A DNA stretch of 64,000 nt from Aestuariivirga litoralis (GCF_003234965.1 NZ_QKVK01000006.1:1-64000); one strand, 5' to 3'. Positions 25,274 through 34,813 are shown, counted from the first letter of the stretch. A program made the numbers and translations. Notes: generated by a model not told the origin, from the letters alone.

Positions 25274-26629
25274 ATGCCGGCAGACCAACTTCCGCGCGGC
25301 GAGCGCCGCATCGGCGCCACGACCGGACTTGCAGCAGACCTCGCCCGCCGCCTCGAGCAGGAAGGCCGCCCGATCCGCGTGGGCCTCATCGGCTCGGGCG
25401 AGATGGGCACCGACATCGTCACCCAGTGCCAGCAGATGACCGGCATCACGGTCGCCGCCATCGCCGAGATCAACCTCGCCGCCGCGCGGAAGGCACTCAG
25501 CATTTCCGGGCGGCCCGAGGATGCCGTGCTCGAAGCGGGCACCGCCTCCGACTTCTCCGTTGCGCTTGAGGGTGGCAAGACCGCCATCACGCAGGATGCG
25601 CAGCTCGTCTGCACCTCGCCCCACATCGACGTGGTGATCGACGCCACCGGCAAGCCCGCCGTGGGGGCCGAGATCGGCCTCACTGCCATGGAACATGGCA
25701 AGCACCTCGTCATGATGAATGTCGAGGCTGACGTCACCATCGGCGCCTATCTGGCGCGCGAGGCAAAGCGGCTGGGCGTGGTCTACACGCTGGGTGCGGG
25801 CGACGAGCCCTCCTCCACCATGGAGCTGATCAACTTCGTGACCGGGCTCGGCTATCCCATCGTCGCCGCCGGCAAGGGCAAGAACAACCCGCTCAACATC
25901 GATGCGACCCCGGCCGAGTACATGGACGAAGCCAGGCGCCGCAACATGAACCCGCGCATGCTGGTGGAGTTCGTCGACGGCTCCAAGACCATGGTGGAAA
26001 TGGCCGCGATCGCCAATGCGACCGGCCTCGTGCCCGACTGCCCCGGCATGCACGGCCCCGCGGCGACGCTCGACCAGCTCGAAAAGGTGCTGTGCCCCAG
26101 GGCCGACGGCGGCGTGCTCTCGAAGAAGGGTGTGGTCGACTATTCCATCGGCAAGGGTGTCGCACCGGGCGTCTTCGTCATCGCCGAAATGGCGCACCCC
26201 CGCGTGCGCGAGCGCATGCATGACCTGAAGCTCGGTCCCGGCCCTTACTACACCTTCTACCGCCCCTATCACCTGACGAGCCTCGAGGTGCCGCTCTCCT
26301 GCGCCCGCGCCGTGCTCTATCACGCGGCCGACATGGTGCCCCTCGACGTGCCCTCGGCCGAGGTCTGCGCGGTGGCGAAGAAGGACCTCCAGCCCGGCGA
26401 GCGGCTGGATGCCATCGGCGAGTACACCTACCGCGCCTGGATCATGACCACGGGCGATGCCGCGCGCGACCGCACCATTCCCTGCGGGCTGCTCGAGAAC
26501 GGCAAGGTCACGAAACCCATCCGGAGGGGCGAGCTCCTCACCTACGACAATTGCGCGGTGGACAGCTCCGCCCGCATCGTGGCGCTGCGCCAGCGCCAGG
26601 ACGACATGCTGAAAGGAAGCGCACGATGA
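25274..26629 (+). CDS. COG4091-type oxidoreductase (homoserine-dehydrogenase-like, SAF domain)
   Basis: A 451-residue protein with an N-terminal Rossmann fold (GLIGSGEMGTDI, about residues 37-48), a homoserine-dehydrogenase-like middle and a C-terminal SAF domain (from about 370, VCAVAKKDLQPGERLDAIGEY). The family is a predicted NAD(P)-dependent dehydrogenase, found in several sugar and polyol loci, without an assigned general reaction. It opens the catabolic operon: its stop overlaps the E1-alpha start as ATGA, so its product probably feeds the E1-E2 complex. The ATG at 25274 follows AGGAG at good spacing; 32 upstream in-frame codons lie over the promoter. Confidence 0.8.
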   Translation: MPADQLPRGERRIGATTGLAADLARRLEQEGRPIRVGLIGSGEMGTDIVTQCQQMTGITVAAIAEINLAAARKALSISGRPEDAVLEAGTASDFSVALEGGKTAITQDAQLVCTSPHIDVVIDATGKPAVGAEIGLTAMEHGKHLVMMNVEADVTIGAYLAREAKRLGVVYTLGAGDEPSSTMELINFVTGLGYPIVAAGKGKNNPLNIDATPAEYMDEARRRNMNPRMLVEFVDGSKTMVEMAAIANATGLVPDCPGMHGPAATLDQLEKVLCPRADGGVLSKKGVVDYSIGKGVAPGVFVIAEMAHPRVRERMHDLKLGPGPYYTFYRPYHLTSLEVPLSCARAVLYHAADMVPLDVPSAEVCAVAKKDLQPGERLDAIGEYTYRAWIMTTGDAARDRTIPCGLLENGKVTKPIRRGELLTYDNCAVDSSARIVALRQRQDDMLKGSAR

Positions 26630-27642
26630 ACGCGGTGGGCAAGATCAAGCCGAACGCCCGGCCCTTCTACCAGAAATACTCCGGCGAACAGCTCAAGGAA
26701 GCATTGCGCAGGATGTACCTGATCCGCCGCTTCGAGGAAGGAGCCGAGGAAGCCTATATGCGCGGGCTGATCCACGGCACCATGCATCTCTCGATCGGCC
26801 AGGAGGGCTCCGCCGTGGGCGCAACCATGGCGCTGCGGAACTCCGACTACATCACCTCCACCCATCGCGGCCACGGCCATTGCATCGGCAAGGGGGCGGA
26901 CCCCAAGCTGATGTTCGCCGAGTTCTTCGGCAAGGAGGAAGGCTATTGCCGGGGCCGCGGCGGCTCCATGCACATCGCCGACGTGGCCACAGGCAACCTC
27001 GGCGCCAATGGCATCGTCGGCGGTGGCCTGCCGATCGCGGTGGGGGCGGCACTCGCCATCAAGAAGCAGAAGCGCGACGACGTGGCCATGTGCTTCTTCG
27101 GCGACGGCGCCTCCAACGAGGGCGCCTTCCACGAGGCCCTCAACATGGCGGCGATCTGGAAGCTGCCTGTCGTCTTCGTCTGCGAGAACAACAAATACGG
27201 CATGTCGGTCTCGACCGAGCGCTCGATGGCGGTGGCGAACGTCGCCGACCGCGCGGCGGCCTATGGCATGCCCGGGGTGATCGCCGACGGCAATTCCATC
27301 GCCGATGTCGAGGAGGCGATTGCCGAGGCCATCGCGCGGGCGCGCCGCGGCGAAGGCCCGAGCCTCGTCGAATGCAAGACCTACCGCACCCGCGGCCATT
27401 CCCGCTCGGACCGCAACCGTTACCGCACCAAGGAGGAGATCGAGGAATGGAAGGCGCGTGACCCGATCCCGCATTTCGAATCCGAGCTCATGGCGCATGG
27501 CATTGCCACCGAAGCGGAGGTGAACGCCATCCGCGAGTCGGCAGAGGCCGAGATCGCGGCAGGTATCGAATTCGCTCGGCTGGGGACGAACCCCGATCCG
27601 GCGGAGGTCACCCGCGACGTCTATTCCAACGAGGCGGCCTGA
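26626..27642 (+). CDS. 2-oxo-acid/acetoin dehydrogenase-type E1 component, alpha subunit
   Basis: A 338-residue thiamine-diphosphate enzyme subunit. The TPP-magnesium motif runs from [17 protein letters not shown] to NN in VCENN (about residues 163-190), and the phosphorylation-loop-like [15 protein letters not shown] is also present. It resembles acetoin dehydrogenase and pyruvate dehydrogenase alpha subunits. With the beta subunit it performs oxidative decarboxylation or cleavage and loads the acyl group on E2. The setting in a sugar-uptake locus rather than beside housekeeping pdh genes suggests a special substrate. Genes on both sides overlap it by 4 and 1 nt. Confidence 0.85.
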   Translation: MNAVGKIKPNARPFYQKYSGEQLKEALRRMYLIRRFEEGAEEAYMRGLIHGTMHLSIGQEGSAVGATMALRNSDYITSTHRGHGHCIGKGADPKLMFAEFFGKEEGYCRGRGGSMHIADVATGNLGANGIVGGGLPIAVGAALAIKKQKRDDVAMCFFGDGASNEGAFHEALNMAAIWKLPVVFVCENNKYGMSVSTERSMAVANVADRAAAYGMPGVIADGNSIADVEEAIAEAIARARRGEGPSLVECKTYRTRGHSRSDRNRYRTKEEIEEWKARDPIPHFESELMAHGIATEAEVNAIRESAEAEIAAGIEFARLGTNPDPAEVTRDVYSNEAA

Positions 27643-28628
27643 TGCGGGAACTCACCTATGCGCAGGCCATCCAGGAGGCGCTGGCCCAGGCGATGGATGC
27701 CGACCCCGCCGTGTTCCTGATGGGCGAGGACATCGGCGTCTATGGCGGCGCCTTCCAGGTGACGGGCGACCTCGTGCACCGCTATGGCGAAGACCGCGTG
27801 ATGGACGCGCCGATTTCGGAACTGGGCCAGGCCGGCGTTGCCGTTGGCGCCGCCCTTGCCGGCTGCAAGCCGGTGCTCGAATTCCAGTTCTCCGACTTCG
27901 CCACGCTGGCCATGGAGCAGATCGTCAACCAGGCGGCGAAGCTGCGCTTCATGCTGGGCGGCAAGGTGAATGTGCCGCTCGTCATGCGCTTCCCCGCCGG
28001 GTCCGGCACCGGCGCTGCGGCCCAGCATTCGCAGTCGCTGGACGCGTGGCTCGCCCATGTGCCGGGCCTCAAGGTGGTGCAGCCCTCCACACCCGCGGAC
28101 GTCAAGGGCATGCTGCTCGCGGCCATCGACGACCCCGACCCCGTGATGGTCTTCGAGCACAAGCTCCTCTACAAGATGAAGGGCGACGTGCCGGAGGAGC
28201 CCTATCGCATCCCCATCGGCAAGGCGCATGTGGCGCGCGCGGGCCGCGACGTGACCGTGGTGGCCACCTCCATCATGGTGCACAAGTCGCTGGAGGCCGC
28301 CGAGACGCTGGCAGCGGAAGGGATCGACGTCGAGGTGATCGACCTCCGCACGCTGCGCCCCATCGACACCGCCACCATCATCGAGAGCGTCAAGAAGACC
28401 TCGCGGCTCGCCTGCGTCTATGAGGGCGTGAAGACGCTCGGCATCGGCGCCGAGATCGCGGCCCGCATCGCCGAGAGCGAGGCCTTCGACTATCTCGATG
28501 CGCCGATCCTGCGGCTGGGTGGAGCCGAGAGCCCCATCCCCTATAACCCGGAGCTCGAGAAGGCGGCGGTGCCGCAGGTGCCGGGCATCGTGGAGGGTTT
28601 GCGCAACCTCGTGAAGGGGCGGCTCTAG
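27642..28628 (+). CDS. 2-oxo-acid/acetoin dehydrogenase-type E1 component, beta subunit
   Basis: A 328-residue transketolase-like subunit with [30 protein letters not shown] and the [20 protein letters not shown] block that completes the thiamine site. The C-terminal domain begins with [14 protein letters not shown]. It forms an alpha2-beta2 E1 with the preceding subunit. The substitution pattern in the GAAAQHSQS region is the ordinary one. The start overlaps the alpha stop by one base (TGATG). Confidence 0.87.
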   Translation: MRELTYAQAIQEALAQAMDADPAVFLMGEDIGVYGGAFQVTGDLVHRYGEDRVMDAPISELGQAGVAVGAALAGCKPVLEFQFSDFATLAMEQIVNQAAKLRFMLGGKVNVPLVMRFPAGSGTGAAAQHSQSLDAWLAHVPGLKVVQPSTPADVKGMLLAAIDDPDPVMVFEHKLLYKMKGDVPEEPYRIPIGKAHVARAGRDVTVVATSIMVHKSLEAAETLAAEGIDVEVIDLRTLRPIDTATIIESVKKTSRLACVYEGVKTLGIGAEIAARIAESEAFDYLDAPILRLGGAESPIPYNPELEKAAVPQVPGIVEGLRNLVKGRL

Positions 28629-28629
28629 C

Positions 28630-29877
28630 ATGGCCGTCGAAGTCATCCTGCCGCGCGTCGACATGGACATGGCGACGGGCAAGATCTCCAAGTGGCACCA
28701 CAGGGACGGCGACCGGGTCGCCAAGGGTGCCGCCCTCTTCGAGATCGAGACCGACAAGGCCGCGATGGAGATCGACAGCCCCGCCGACGGCATCCTGCGC
28801 AACATCACGGTGAACGAAGGCGGCACGGCGCCCGTCGGCTCCGCTGTCGCGTGGATCTATGCCGAGGGCGAGGCGGTCACCACCCCTGCCCCGGCGAAAG
28901 CAGCCGCCATTGCGCCTGTCGCCTCAAACGCGGCACCGGCAGCCGCTGCGCCCGTCGCGTCACCCTCCATTGCCAATGGCGAGACCCCGCGCGCCACGCC
29001 ACTTGCCCGCCGCCTCGCGCGGCAGGCCGGCCTCCCGCTCGCCGCCATCCCCGGCAGCGGCCCGCGCGGCCGCATCGTCGCGGCGGATGTGCGCGGTGCG
29101 GGAGAGGCGAAGCCTGCGCCCGCCGCAGCGCCTGCACCCTCTCCAGACAACGTGCAGAAGCTCTACGCCCTCGGCAGCTTCGAGGTCGTGCCGGTCGACG
29201 GCATGCGCCGCACCATCGCGGCGCGGCTCACCGAGTCGAAGCAGACGGTCCCGCATTTCTATCTCTCGGTCACCTGCACGCTGGACACACTGCTGGCGAC
29301 GCGCGAGCGGCTCAATGCCTCCGCCCCCAAGGGGGCGGACGGCACGCCGCTGTGGAAGCTCTCGATCAACGACTTCATCATCAAGGCCATGGCCGCCGCA
29401 CTGCAGAAGGTGCCCGCCGCCAATGTCACCTGGGCGGGTGACGCGATCCTGCAGCACCGTGGCTCGGACGTAGGCGTGGCGGTGGCCGTCGAGGGCGGGC
29501 TCTTCACCCCCGTGATCCGCGCCGCCGAGGCCAAGACGCTCACCGCCATCTCCGCCGAGATGAAGGAACTCGCCGCCAGGGCCCGGGCGCGCAAGCTGGT
29601 GCCGTCGGAATACCAGGGTGGCACCACGGCCATCTCCAATCTCGGCATGTATGGGATCGAGCAGTTCACCGCCATCATCAACCCGCCACAGGCGACGATC
29701 CTCGCGGTGGGTGCCGCCGTCGAGCGCTTCGTGCCGGTGAAGGGCCAGCCGGTGCTGGCCACCCAGATGACCGCCACCCTCTCCTGCGACCACCGGGCGG
29801 TGGATGGCGCCGTCGGTGCGGAGTTGCTGCAGGCCTTCCGGAGCTTTATGGAAGAACCTCTGCTGATGCTCGCCTGA
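28630..29877 (+). CDS. Dihydrolipoamide acyltransferase (E2)
   Basis: The 415-residue protein has one N-terminal lipoyl domain (lipoylated K43 in ETDKAAME), an Ala/Pro-rich linker, an E3/E1-binding domain (about 117-155, TPLARRLARQAGLPL ... GPRGRIVAADV) and the acyltransferase domain ending with DHRAVDGAVG, in which H388 and D392 are catalytic. It moves an acyl group from E1 to coenzyme A. No dihydrolipoamide dehydrogenase (E3) gene is nearby, so E3 must be borrowed from another complex. The start lies one base after the E1-beta stop. Confidence 0.88.
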   Translation: MAVEVILPRVDMDMATGKISKWHHRDGDRVAKGAALFEIETDKAAMEIDSPADGILRNITVNEGGTAPVGSAVAWIYAEGEAVTTPAPAKAAAIAPVASNAAPAAAAPVASPSIANGETPRATPLARRLARQAGLPLAAIPGSGPRGRIVAADVRGAGEAKPAPAAAPAPSPDNVQKLYALGSFEVVPVDGMRRTIAARLTESKQTVPHFYLSVTCTLDTLLATRERLNASAPKGADGTPLWKLSINDFIIKAMAAALQKVPAANVTWAGDAILQHRGSDVGVAVAVEGGLFTPVIRAAEAKTLTAISAEMKELAARARARKLVPSEYQGGTTAISNLGMYGIEQFTAIINPPQATILAVGAAVERFVPVKGQPVLATQMTATLSCDHRAVDGAVGAELLQAFRSFMEEPLLMLA

Positions 29878-29890
29878 CGGGAGGACGACG

Positions 29891-30838
29891 GTGCCGCGCT
29901 ATGACTACGTCTCGATGGGCTTCTATACTTACGATTGCCTCGGCTGGCCCTTCACCGAAGTGCCACCGGGCGGCGGCACGGTGTTCATCGACGAACTGAC
30001 ACTGGCTGTCTCGGGTGCCGGCGGCACCGCAGCCATCGCCGCCGCCAAGATGGGCCTCGCCACGCTCGCCGTTGCCGGCGTGGGCGACGACCTGATGGGC
30101 GACTGGGTGCTGCAGCGGCTCCAGCACTTCGGCGTCGACACCTGGGGCGTGCAGCGCGAACCGGGTTGGAAGACCTCCTCATCCATCGTGACCACGCGCG
30201 CCGACGGCTCCCGCCCGGCGCTGCACATGAAGGGTGCCACCTCCAACTTTTTCGTGACGGAGGAGATGATCCCGCGCGCCACCGACACCAAGGTGTTCCA
30301 TGCCGGTGGCGTTGGCCTGATGGACGCCATGGACAAGGGCCAGACTGCGGTGGTGATGAAGGCCGCCAAGGCCAATGGCGCGACGACCACGGTGGACGTC
30401 TTCGCCGGAAGCCCGAAGGACCTCCCCGCCATCGCACAGGTGCTGCCCTATACCGATTACTTCATGCCCTCGATCGAGGAGGCGCAGGCGCTGTGCGGGC
30501 GGAGCGACCATGGCGACACGGCGAAGTTCTTCCTCGACATGGGGGTCAAGGCCTGCGTGCTGACGCTGGGCGGCGACGGCGCCTATTACCATGACCGCGA
30601 CGGCGTGACGTTCCACGTGCCGGCCTATGACATCGCGGTCAAATGCACCTGCGGCTGCGGCGATGCCTTCGACGCGGGCTTTGCGGTGGCGCTGGTGAAG
30701 GGCTTCGACATGGAAACGGCGGTGCGCTTCGCGCAGGCGACATCGGCTCTCAATGCGACGGGTCTGGGCTCACAGGCCGGCGTGAAGGATTTCGCGCATA
30801 CGCTGGCGTTCATGAAGGGGACGAAGACGAAGGGGTAA
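29891..30838 (+). CDS. PfkB-family carbohydrate kinase
   Basis: A 315-residue ribokinase-fold protein. The N-terminal region has SGAGGTAAIAAAKMGLATLAVAGVGDD (sugar-binding GG and VGDD), and the C-terminal catalytic motif reads CTCGCGDAFDAGF, where D is the catalytic base of the usual G-A-G-D pattern. GTG is the start, after GAGGACG. The kinase ends the operon, 13 nt after E2. It probably phosphorylates the imported sugar or an intermediate; ring size and position cannot be deduced. Confidence 0.85.
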   Translation: MPRYDYVSMGFYTYDCLGWPFTEVPPGGGTVFIDELTLAVSGAGGTAAIAAAKMGLATLAVAGVGDDLMGDWVLQRLQHFGVDTWGVQREPGWKTSSSIVTTRADGSRPALHMKGATSNFFVTEEMIPRATDTKVFHAGGVGLMDAMDKGQTAVVMKAAKANGATTTVDVFAGSPKDLPAIAQVLPYTDYFMPSIEEAQALCGRSDHGDTAKFFLDMGVKACVLTLGGDGAYYHDRDGVTFHVPAYDIAVKCTCGCGDAFDAGFAVALVKGFDMETAVRFAQATSALNATGLGSQAGVKDFAHTLAFMKGTKTKG

Positions 30839-30860
30839 GTTCCTCGCAGTCCCCAGATCT

Positions 30861-30939
30861 TCATCATGCCCGGGCTTGTCCCGGGTATCCTTTTCCAGCT
30901 CCCGAGAAGGATGCGCGGCACGAGCCCGCGCATGATGAG
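30861..30939. repeat. Palindromic intergenic repeat, type A copy 1
   Basis: Two inverted arms face each other: TCATCATGCCCGGGCTTGTC followed by CCGGGTATCC, and the mirrored GGATGCGCGGCACGAGCC through CATGATGAG. It lies between the convergent kinase and permease genes. Matching copies occur at 38699-38779 and 62109-62188. Confidence 0.75.
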
Positions 30940-30981
30940 AATTGGATTGCGGGGCGTCATGCAGAGGTAAGCCGAAACGCC

Positions 30982-31809
30982 CTACCCCTTCACCGCCCCC
31001 ATGGTCAGCCCGCGCGACAGATGGTTCTGGATCAGGATCACCAGCAGCAGTGCTGGGAAGAAGGCGAGGAAGGCCACCAGCGCAATGGCGTTGTAGATGA
31101 TGCCGTCGGAGCCGCCGGAGAAGTTCGCGAGCGCAACGGACAGCGGATAGGCATTCTTGCTCGCGATGATCAGCGTGAAGAGATACTCGTTCATCGCGAA
31201 GATCGCCGCGATCACGGCAGCCGTGATGATGCCCGGCAGGCACATGGGAATGATGATCGACCACAGGATGCGCAGGTCGGAGGCACCATCGGTGCGCGCC
31301 GCGTCCTCGATCTCGTGCGGGATGTCGATCATGTAGGAGCGGATGATCCACACGACGATCGACAGGTTCATCGCCGCATAGACCAGCATCAGCGCCCACA
31401 CCGTGTCCAGGAGACCCAGCGCGCGGAACAGGAAGAAGATGGGGATCGCCACCGCCGCCGGCGCCATCATCTTGGTCGAGAGGATGTAGAAGCCGATATC
31501 CTCCCGTCCCCGGTACTGGTAGCGCGCCAGCGAATAGGCGGCGGGAATGCCGAGCACGAGGCAGATCAGCACGCTGCCCGACACGGCGATCACCGAATTC
31601 ATGAAGTAATGCATGATCGGCCATTCGGCCCAGATCTTGGCCCAGGTCTCGATCGAGATCGTCGGGAAATAGATGGGTTCGGGCGCGATGATCTCGTTCC
31701 TCGGTCGCAGCGCGATGGTGGCGAAGAAGATGATCGGCAACAGGCAGAACAGTCCCCAGACGATGAGCAGCACGGTGCGGCCGAGGGAGAAGCGCGAGCC
31801 TTCCGACAT
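30982..31809 (-). CDS. Carbohydrate ABC transporter permease, MalG/UgpE type
   Basis: A 275-residue inner-membrane protein with about six helices and the EAA loop EIEDAARTDGASDLRILWSI (about 187-206), which docks the MalK-type ATPase. Typical CUT1 features are the APEPIYFPTISIETW segment after the first helix and NFSGGSDGIIYNAI near the end. The ATG at 31809 overlaps the stop of the first permease by one base; the longer in-frame extension lies within that gene. Confidence 0.88.
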   Translation of the reverse strand: MSEGSRFSLGRTVLLIVWGLFCLLPIIFFATIALRPRNEIIAPEPIYFPTISIETWAKIWAEWPIMHYFMNSVIAVSGSVLICLVLGIPAAYSLARYQYRGREDIGFYILSTKMMAPAAVAIPIFFLFRALGLLDTVWALMLVYAAMNLSIVVWIIRSYMIDIPHEIEDAARTDGASDLRILWSIIIPMCLPGIITAAVIAAIFAMNEYLFTLIIASKNAYPLSVALANFSGGSDGIIYNAIALVAFLAFFPALLLVILIQNHLSRGLTMGAVKG

Positions 31810-32720
31810 CAGTCCCTCCCCGACTTGAAGAAGCGCCTGACGAAACTCTGCGCCAGGATGATTGTGAGGACGAGCACCACCACGGAGGCCGCCGAGGCAT
31901 AGCCGAACTCGAAGCTCTTGAAGCCGGTGCGGTAGATGAAATAGCTCACCGTCTCCGTGTCGCCGGCGGGCGCTCCCTGCGTGATGATGTGGGGCGAGGC
32001 GAACATGGTGAGGATGTCGATCCCCCGCAGCACCAGCGCGATGGCGATGACCGGCCGCATCAGCGGCAGCGAGATCGAGAAGAAGATCTGGCCCCAGCGT
32101 GCGCCGTCGAGGCGGGCGGCCTCCTCGATCTCCTTGTCCTGGCCCTGCAGGGCGGCGACGAAGATGATGAACAGGAAGGGCACCCACTGCCACACGTCGG
32201 TGACCACAAGCACGCCGCGGGCAAGCCAGGAGGAGCCCATGAAGTCGATGTTGGAGTCAACCAGCCCCACCCGCATCAGCAGGTCGCTGATGACACGGCC
32301 GTCATTGAACAGCAGCTTCCACAGATAGGCCACGGCCGAGGGCATGAACAGCATCGGCAGCAGGAAAATGATGCGCCAGCCGCGCACGAAGGGATCGCGG
32401 TAGACGAGTGCCGCCAGCGTCATGGCGATGACGAATTCGATCGCCAGCGTGATGCCGCCGATGATCAGCGTGTTGGACAGGCTGTGCCAGAAGGCCTCGT
32501 CGGCAAACAGGTCGACGTAGTTCTGGAAGCCGATGAATTCGAGCTTGAAGCGGCCCTGGTAGAAGCTGCGCCACAGCGCGAAGATGCCGGGATAGAGCGT
32601 GATCGCCAGCAGGTAGACGACGGCAGGCGCCACCAGCAGGTAAGGAAAGGCCTTGCGCCGGAACGGGCTGCGTCGCCGCGCCGTGCGCAAGGCCGAGGTG
32701 GGGAGGACGGCGTCGGTCAT
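31809..32720 (-). CDS. Carbohydrate ABC transporter permease, MalF/UgpA type
   Basis: A 303-residue CUT1 permease with six predicted helices starting at YLLVAPAVVYLLAITLYPG and an EAA loop, KEIEEAARLDGARWGQIFFS, near residue 205. It pairs with the following permease to form the channel. The gap of 75 nt to the upstream binding-protein gene contains a hairpin, which probably lowers permease expression relative to the binding protein. Confidence 0.88.
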   Translation of the reverse strand: MTDAVLPTSALRTARRRSPFRRKAFPYLLVAPAVVYLLAITLYPGIFALWRSFYQGRFKLEFIGFQNYVDLFADEAFWHSLSNTLIIGGITLAIEFVIAMTLAALVYRDPFVRGWRIIFLLPMLFMPSAVAYLWKLLFNDGRVISDLLMRVGLVDSNIDFMGSSWLARGVLVVTDVWQWVPFLFIIFVAALQGQDKEIEEAARLDGARWGQIFFSISLPLMRPVIAIALVLRGIDILTMFASPHIITQGAPAGDTETVSYFIYRTGFKSFEFGYASAASVVVLVLTIILAQSFVRRFFKSGRD

Positions 32721-32741
32721 GAAACCTGCTGGGATGAGTTA

Positions 32742-32779
32742 CCCCTCCCCCGCCCACAGGGAGCGGAACGGGAGAGGGG
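32742..32779. repeat. GC-rich hairpin between binding-protein and permease genes (type C)
   Basis: CCCCTCCCCCG and CGGGAGAGGGG pair with one mismatch in an 11-bp stem. Hairpins at this position usually stabilise the upstream part of an importer mRNA. Related CCTCTCC-type hairpins occur at 52205-52240 and 63279-63309. Confidence 0.55.
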
Positions 32780-32795
32780 CCGGAGAAGTGCGAGA

Positions 32796-34370
32796 TCAGA
32801 ACGGCAGCGGCTTGCCGCGGCCAACCCACATGCCGGGCTTGGTGGCAGCGAAGTTCATCGGATCCTTGCCCTGGTAGAAGCCGTTCTTGGACATGATGTC
32901 CTTGACCTTGACGGCGGCCTCGTCCAGCGCGGCCTTGGGCTGCATTTCGCCCACAACCACCTTGTTGATCAGGAAGCCAATCTCCTGGTCGATCTGGAAG
33001 CCGGACGGGAGGCGCGGCGCGCACCAGGCATAGTTCAGTTCCTCGCCCCACACCTTGGCGGGCTGGGACACGGCCTGCAGCTTGGCATTGTTCAGCACCG
33101 ACTTGTAGCCCGGCGCCACACCATTTGCGTTGGCCTCGTTCATCGCCATGATCGAGGCGGTGGTGAGGTAGGCCAGCATCAGGAAGGCCGCCTCCGGTTC
33201 CGGCGAGGACGCCGTCACGCAGGAGGTGGAGCCGGCGATGTTGGGCGGCGCGAAGTTGCCGCCCTTGACGCGGGGCTCGAAGATGGTGAGCACGTCCTCG
33301 CCGATCTTCGACTGGTCGGGCCGCGTGGCCTGGGTGCCCGAATCCTGCCAGGAGATGTTGCAGGCGATCTGACCACCGAGCCATGCGGCGCGGTTGGTCG
33401 GCCAGTCGGCGGCCGCCACACCCTCGATCGCATGCTTGGACAGCGCCACGATCGTCTCGAGGCCCTTGACGCCGGCGTCGCCGTTGAAGATCGGCTCCCA
33501 GTTCTCGTTGAAGAGTTCGAGGCCATACTGCGCGGCGATGTGCTGCCAGGTATAGGTGGCCCAGAAGCCGCGGCCGCACATCATGCCGATGCCGTTGACG
33601 CCCTTCTCGGCCTTGTTCAGTTCCGGCGCGATGCGGATCATGTCGTCATAGGTCTCGATCGACTTCACGCGGTCGGCGTCGATGCCGATCTTCTTGAAGA
33701 TCGAGGGGCGGATGTGGACCATCTGGATGTCGCAGTCGAAGGGAATGCCGAGGATGCCCTTGTCCGCCCAGTGGCCGTAGTTCAGCTGGTAGGTCTCGTA
33801 GAAATCATCGAAGGGCAGGTTCCACTTCGCGACATATTCATCGAGCGGCTTGAGGAAGCCCTGCGCCGCGAAGTCGCCCAGCCAGGGCGAGAAGAACTGG
33901 ATGGCATCGAAGCTCGCGTTGCCGGAGAGGAACTCGGCAACCACCTTGTCGTACATGGAATCGTCGGGGATGGCGACGAGCTCGATCTTGATGCCGGAGA
34001 GCTGTGCGAAGGGCTCGATCTGGTCCTGCGCGGATTCACGGTCGGCCGCGCCGATGGCGAAGCGCACCGTCTTGCCGGCATGTTCTTTGCGGATCGCTTC
34101 CCAGTCCACCGTGCGGATCCAGTCCTTCTTCGGATCCCACAGCTCGTCATTGTCGCCCAGCTTGTACTGCTCGCGATATTCCTTCTTCACCATGTTGCCG
34201 ACATTGATCTTGGCCAGCACGTCGGCCGGGTTCGGCAGGTTCTGGGCATAGGCGCGGCGGATATTCACCAGCGGCACGGACCCCGTGCCCACGGCAAGGG
34301 CGGCGCCTGCGGCGGCGGTGGACTTCAGGAGCGAGCGACGGGTGATCAGGCCCGACTTGGTGATCGGCAT
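32796..34370 (-). CDS. Tat-exported carbohydrate ABC transporter substrate-binding protein
   Basis: A 524-residue binding protein, larger than the usual 400-450. It has a twin-arginine signal (TRRSLLKSTAAAGAALAVG, with cleavage probably after AYAQ), so it is exported folded. The fold-type segments IELVAIPDDSMYDKVVAEFL and FDAIQFFSPWLGDFAAQG are those of family-1 extracellular solute-binding proteins. The ATG at 34370 has GGAGG eight bases upstream and is preferred to 34385. An extra N-terminal stretch (about 35-95, PADVLAKINVG ... WDPKKDWIRTVDWEAI) is unusual for the family. It heads the transporter operon and is divergent from sorC. Confidence 0.85.
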   Translation of the reverse strand: MPITKSGLITRRSLLKSTAAAGAALAVGTGSVPLVNIRRAYAQNLPNPADVLAKINVGNMVKKEYREQYKLGDNDELWDPKKDWIRTVDWEAIRKEHAGKTVRFAIGAADRESAQDQIEPFAQLSGIKIELVAIPDDSMYDKVVAEFLSGNASFDAIQFFSPWLGDFAAQGFLKPLDEYVAKWNLPFDDFYETYQLNYGHWADKGILGIPFDCDIQMVHIRPSIFKKIGIDADRVKSIETYDDMIRIAPELNKAEKGVNGIGMMCGRGFWATYTWQHIAAQYGLELFNENWEPIFNGDAGVKGLETIVALSKHAIEGVAAADWPTNRAAWLGGQIACNISWQDSGTQATRPDQSKIGEDVLTIFEPRVKGGNFAPPNIAGSTSCVTASSPEPEAAFLMLAYLTTASIMAMNEANANGVAPGYKSVLNNAKLQAVSQPAKVWGEELNYAWCAPRLPSGFQIDQEIGFLINKVVVGEMQPKAALDEAAVKVKDIMSKNGFYQGKDPMNFAATKPGMWVGRGKPLPF

Positions 34371-34597
34371 GCGGTGGTCCTCCATGGGGTTCGGCCTGTG
34401 TCGTTGTATCCGCGCCTCGCCGCAGGCCGGCGGCGGGCGGGATCATCCACGTCAGATGTGCATGTGGCGGGGCGTGGCCAGCCGCGATACGCGGTGGCGG
34501 CGAACGAAACGACGACTGTCGGCAAGGGCAGCATGTCCGTTCCTCCCTCGACGCCCTCCCGTTCTGGTGCAGGATGGGCGTTCACTTCAATTCATGT

Positions 34598-34638
34598 ACT
34601 AAATTGCATGATCATGCGCAAATGTTTCGTAATGACGC
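34598..34638. promoter_or_regulatory. 41-bp element shared with the malK-side control region (copy 2)
   Basis: This copy matches 25064-25104 and also contains an exact 12-bp palindrome, GCATGATCATGC, at 34606-34617. It lies 176 nt before the SorC-type gene, almost the same distance as copy 1 to the COG4091 gene (170 nt). A SorC-family regulator site is the simplest reading. Confidence 0.6.
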
Positions 34639-34652
34639 GGCGCAACAAGGTC

Positions 34653-34664
34653 TCGCATTGCGAA
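34653..34664. promoter_or_regulatory. Imperfect palindrome TCGCATTGCGAA
   Basis: Shortened relative of the TTCGCATATGCGAA palindrome at 25171-25184, one or two bases shorter in the centre. Both lie 3' of their copy of the 41-bp shared element. Confidence 0.45.
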
Positions 34665-34813
34665 AAACACCGAGGCCGACGTCTTCCGGAGGGCCGGAAA
34701 ATCACCCTGCACAAGCCATGGGGCGTCACCACGATCTGCAACATAAGTGCGCGCTTGCCCGATTTAGTATCCTCCGTCACAATGAGAAATCGTCATCGGC
34801 ACGTGGTCCCAGC

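Noticed and set aside
25064-34664. Shared motifs read as a CRISPR or insertion-sequence repeat
   Set aside because: Only two diverged copies, both in divergent promoters of one locus, with no flanking duplications or spacers.
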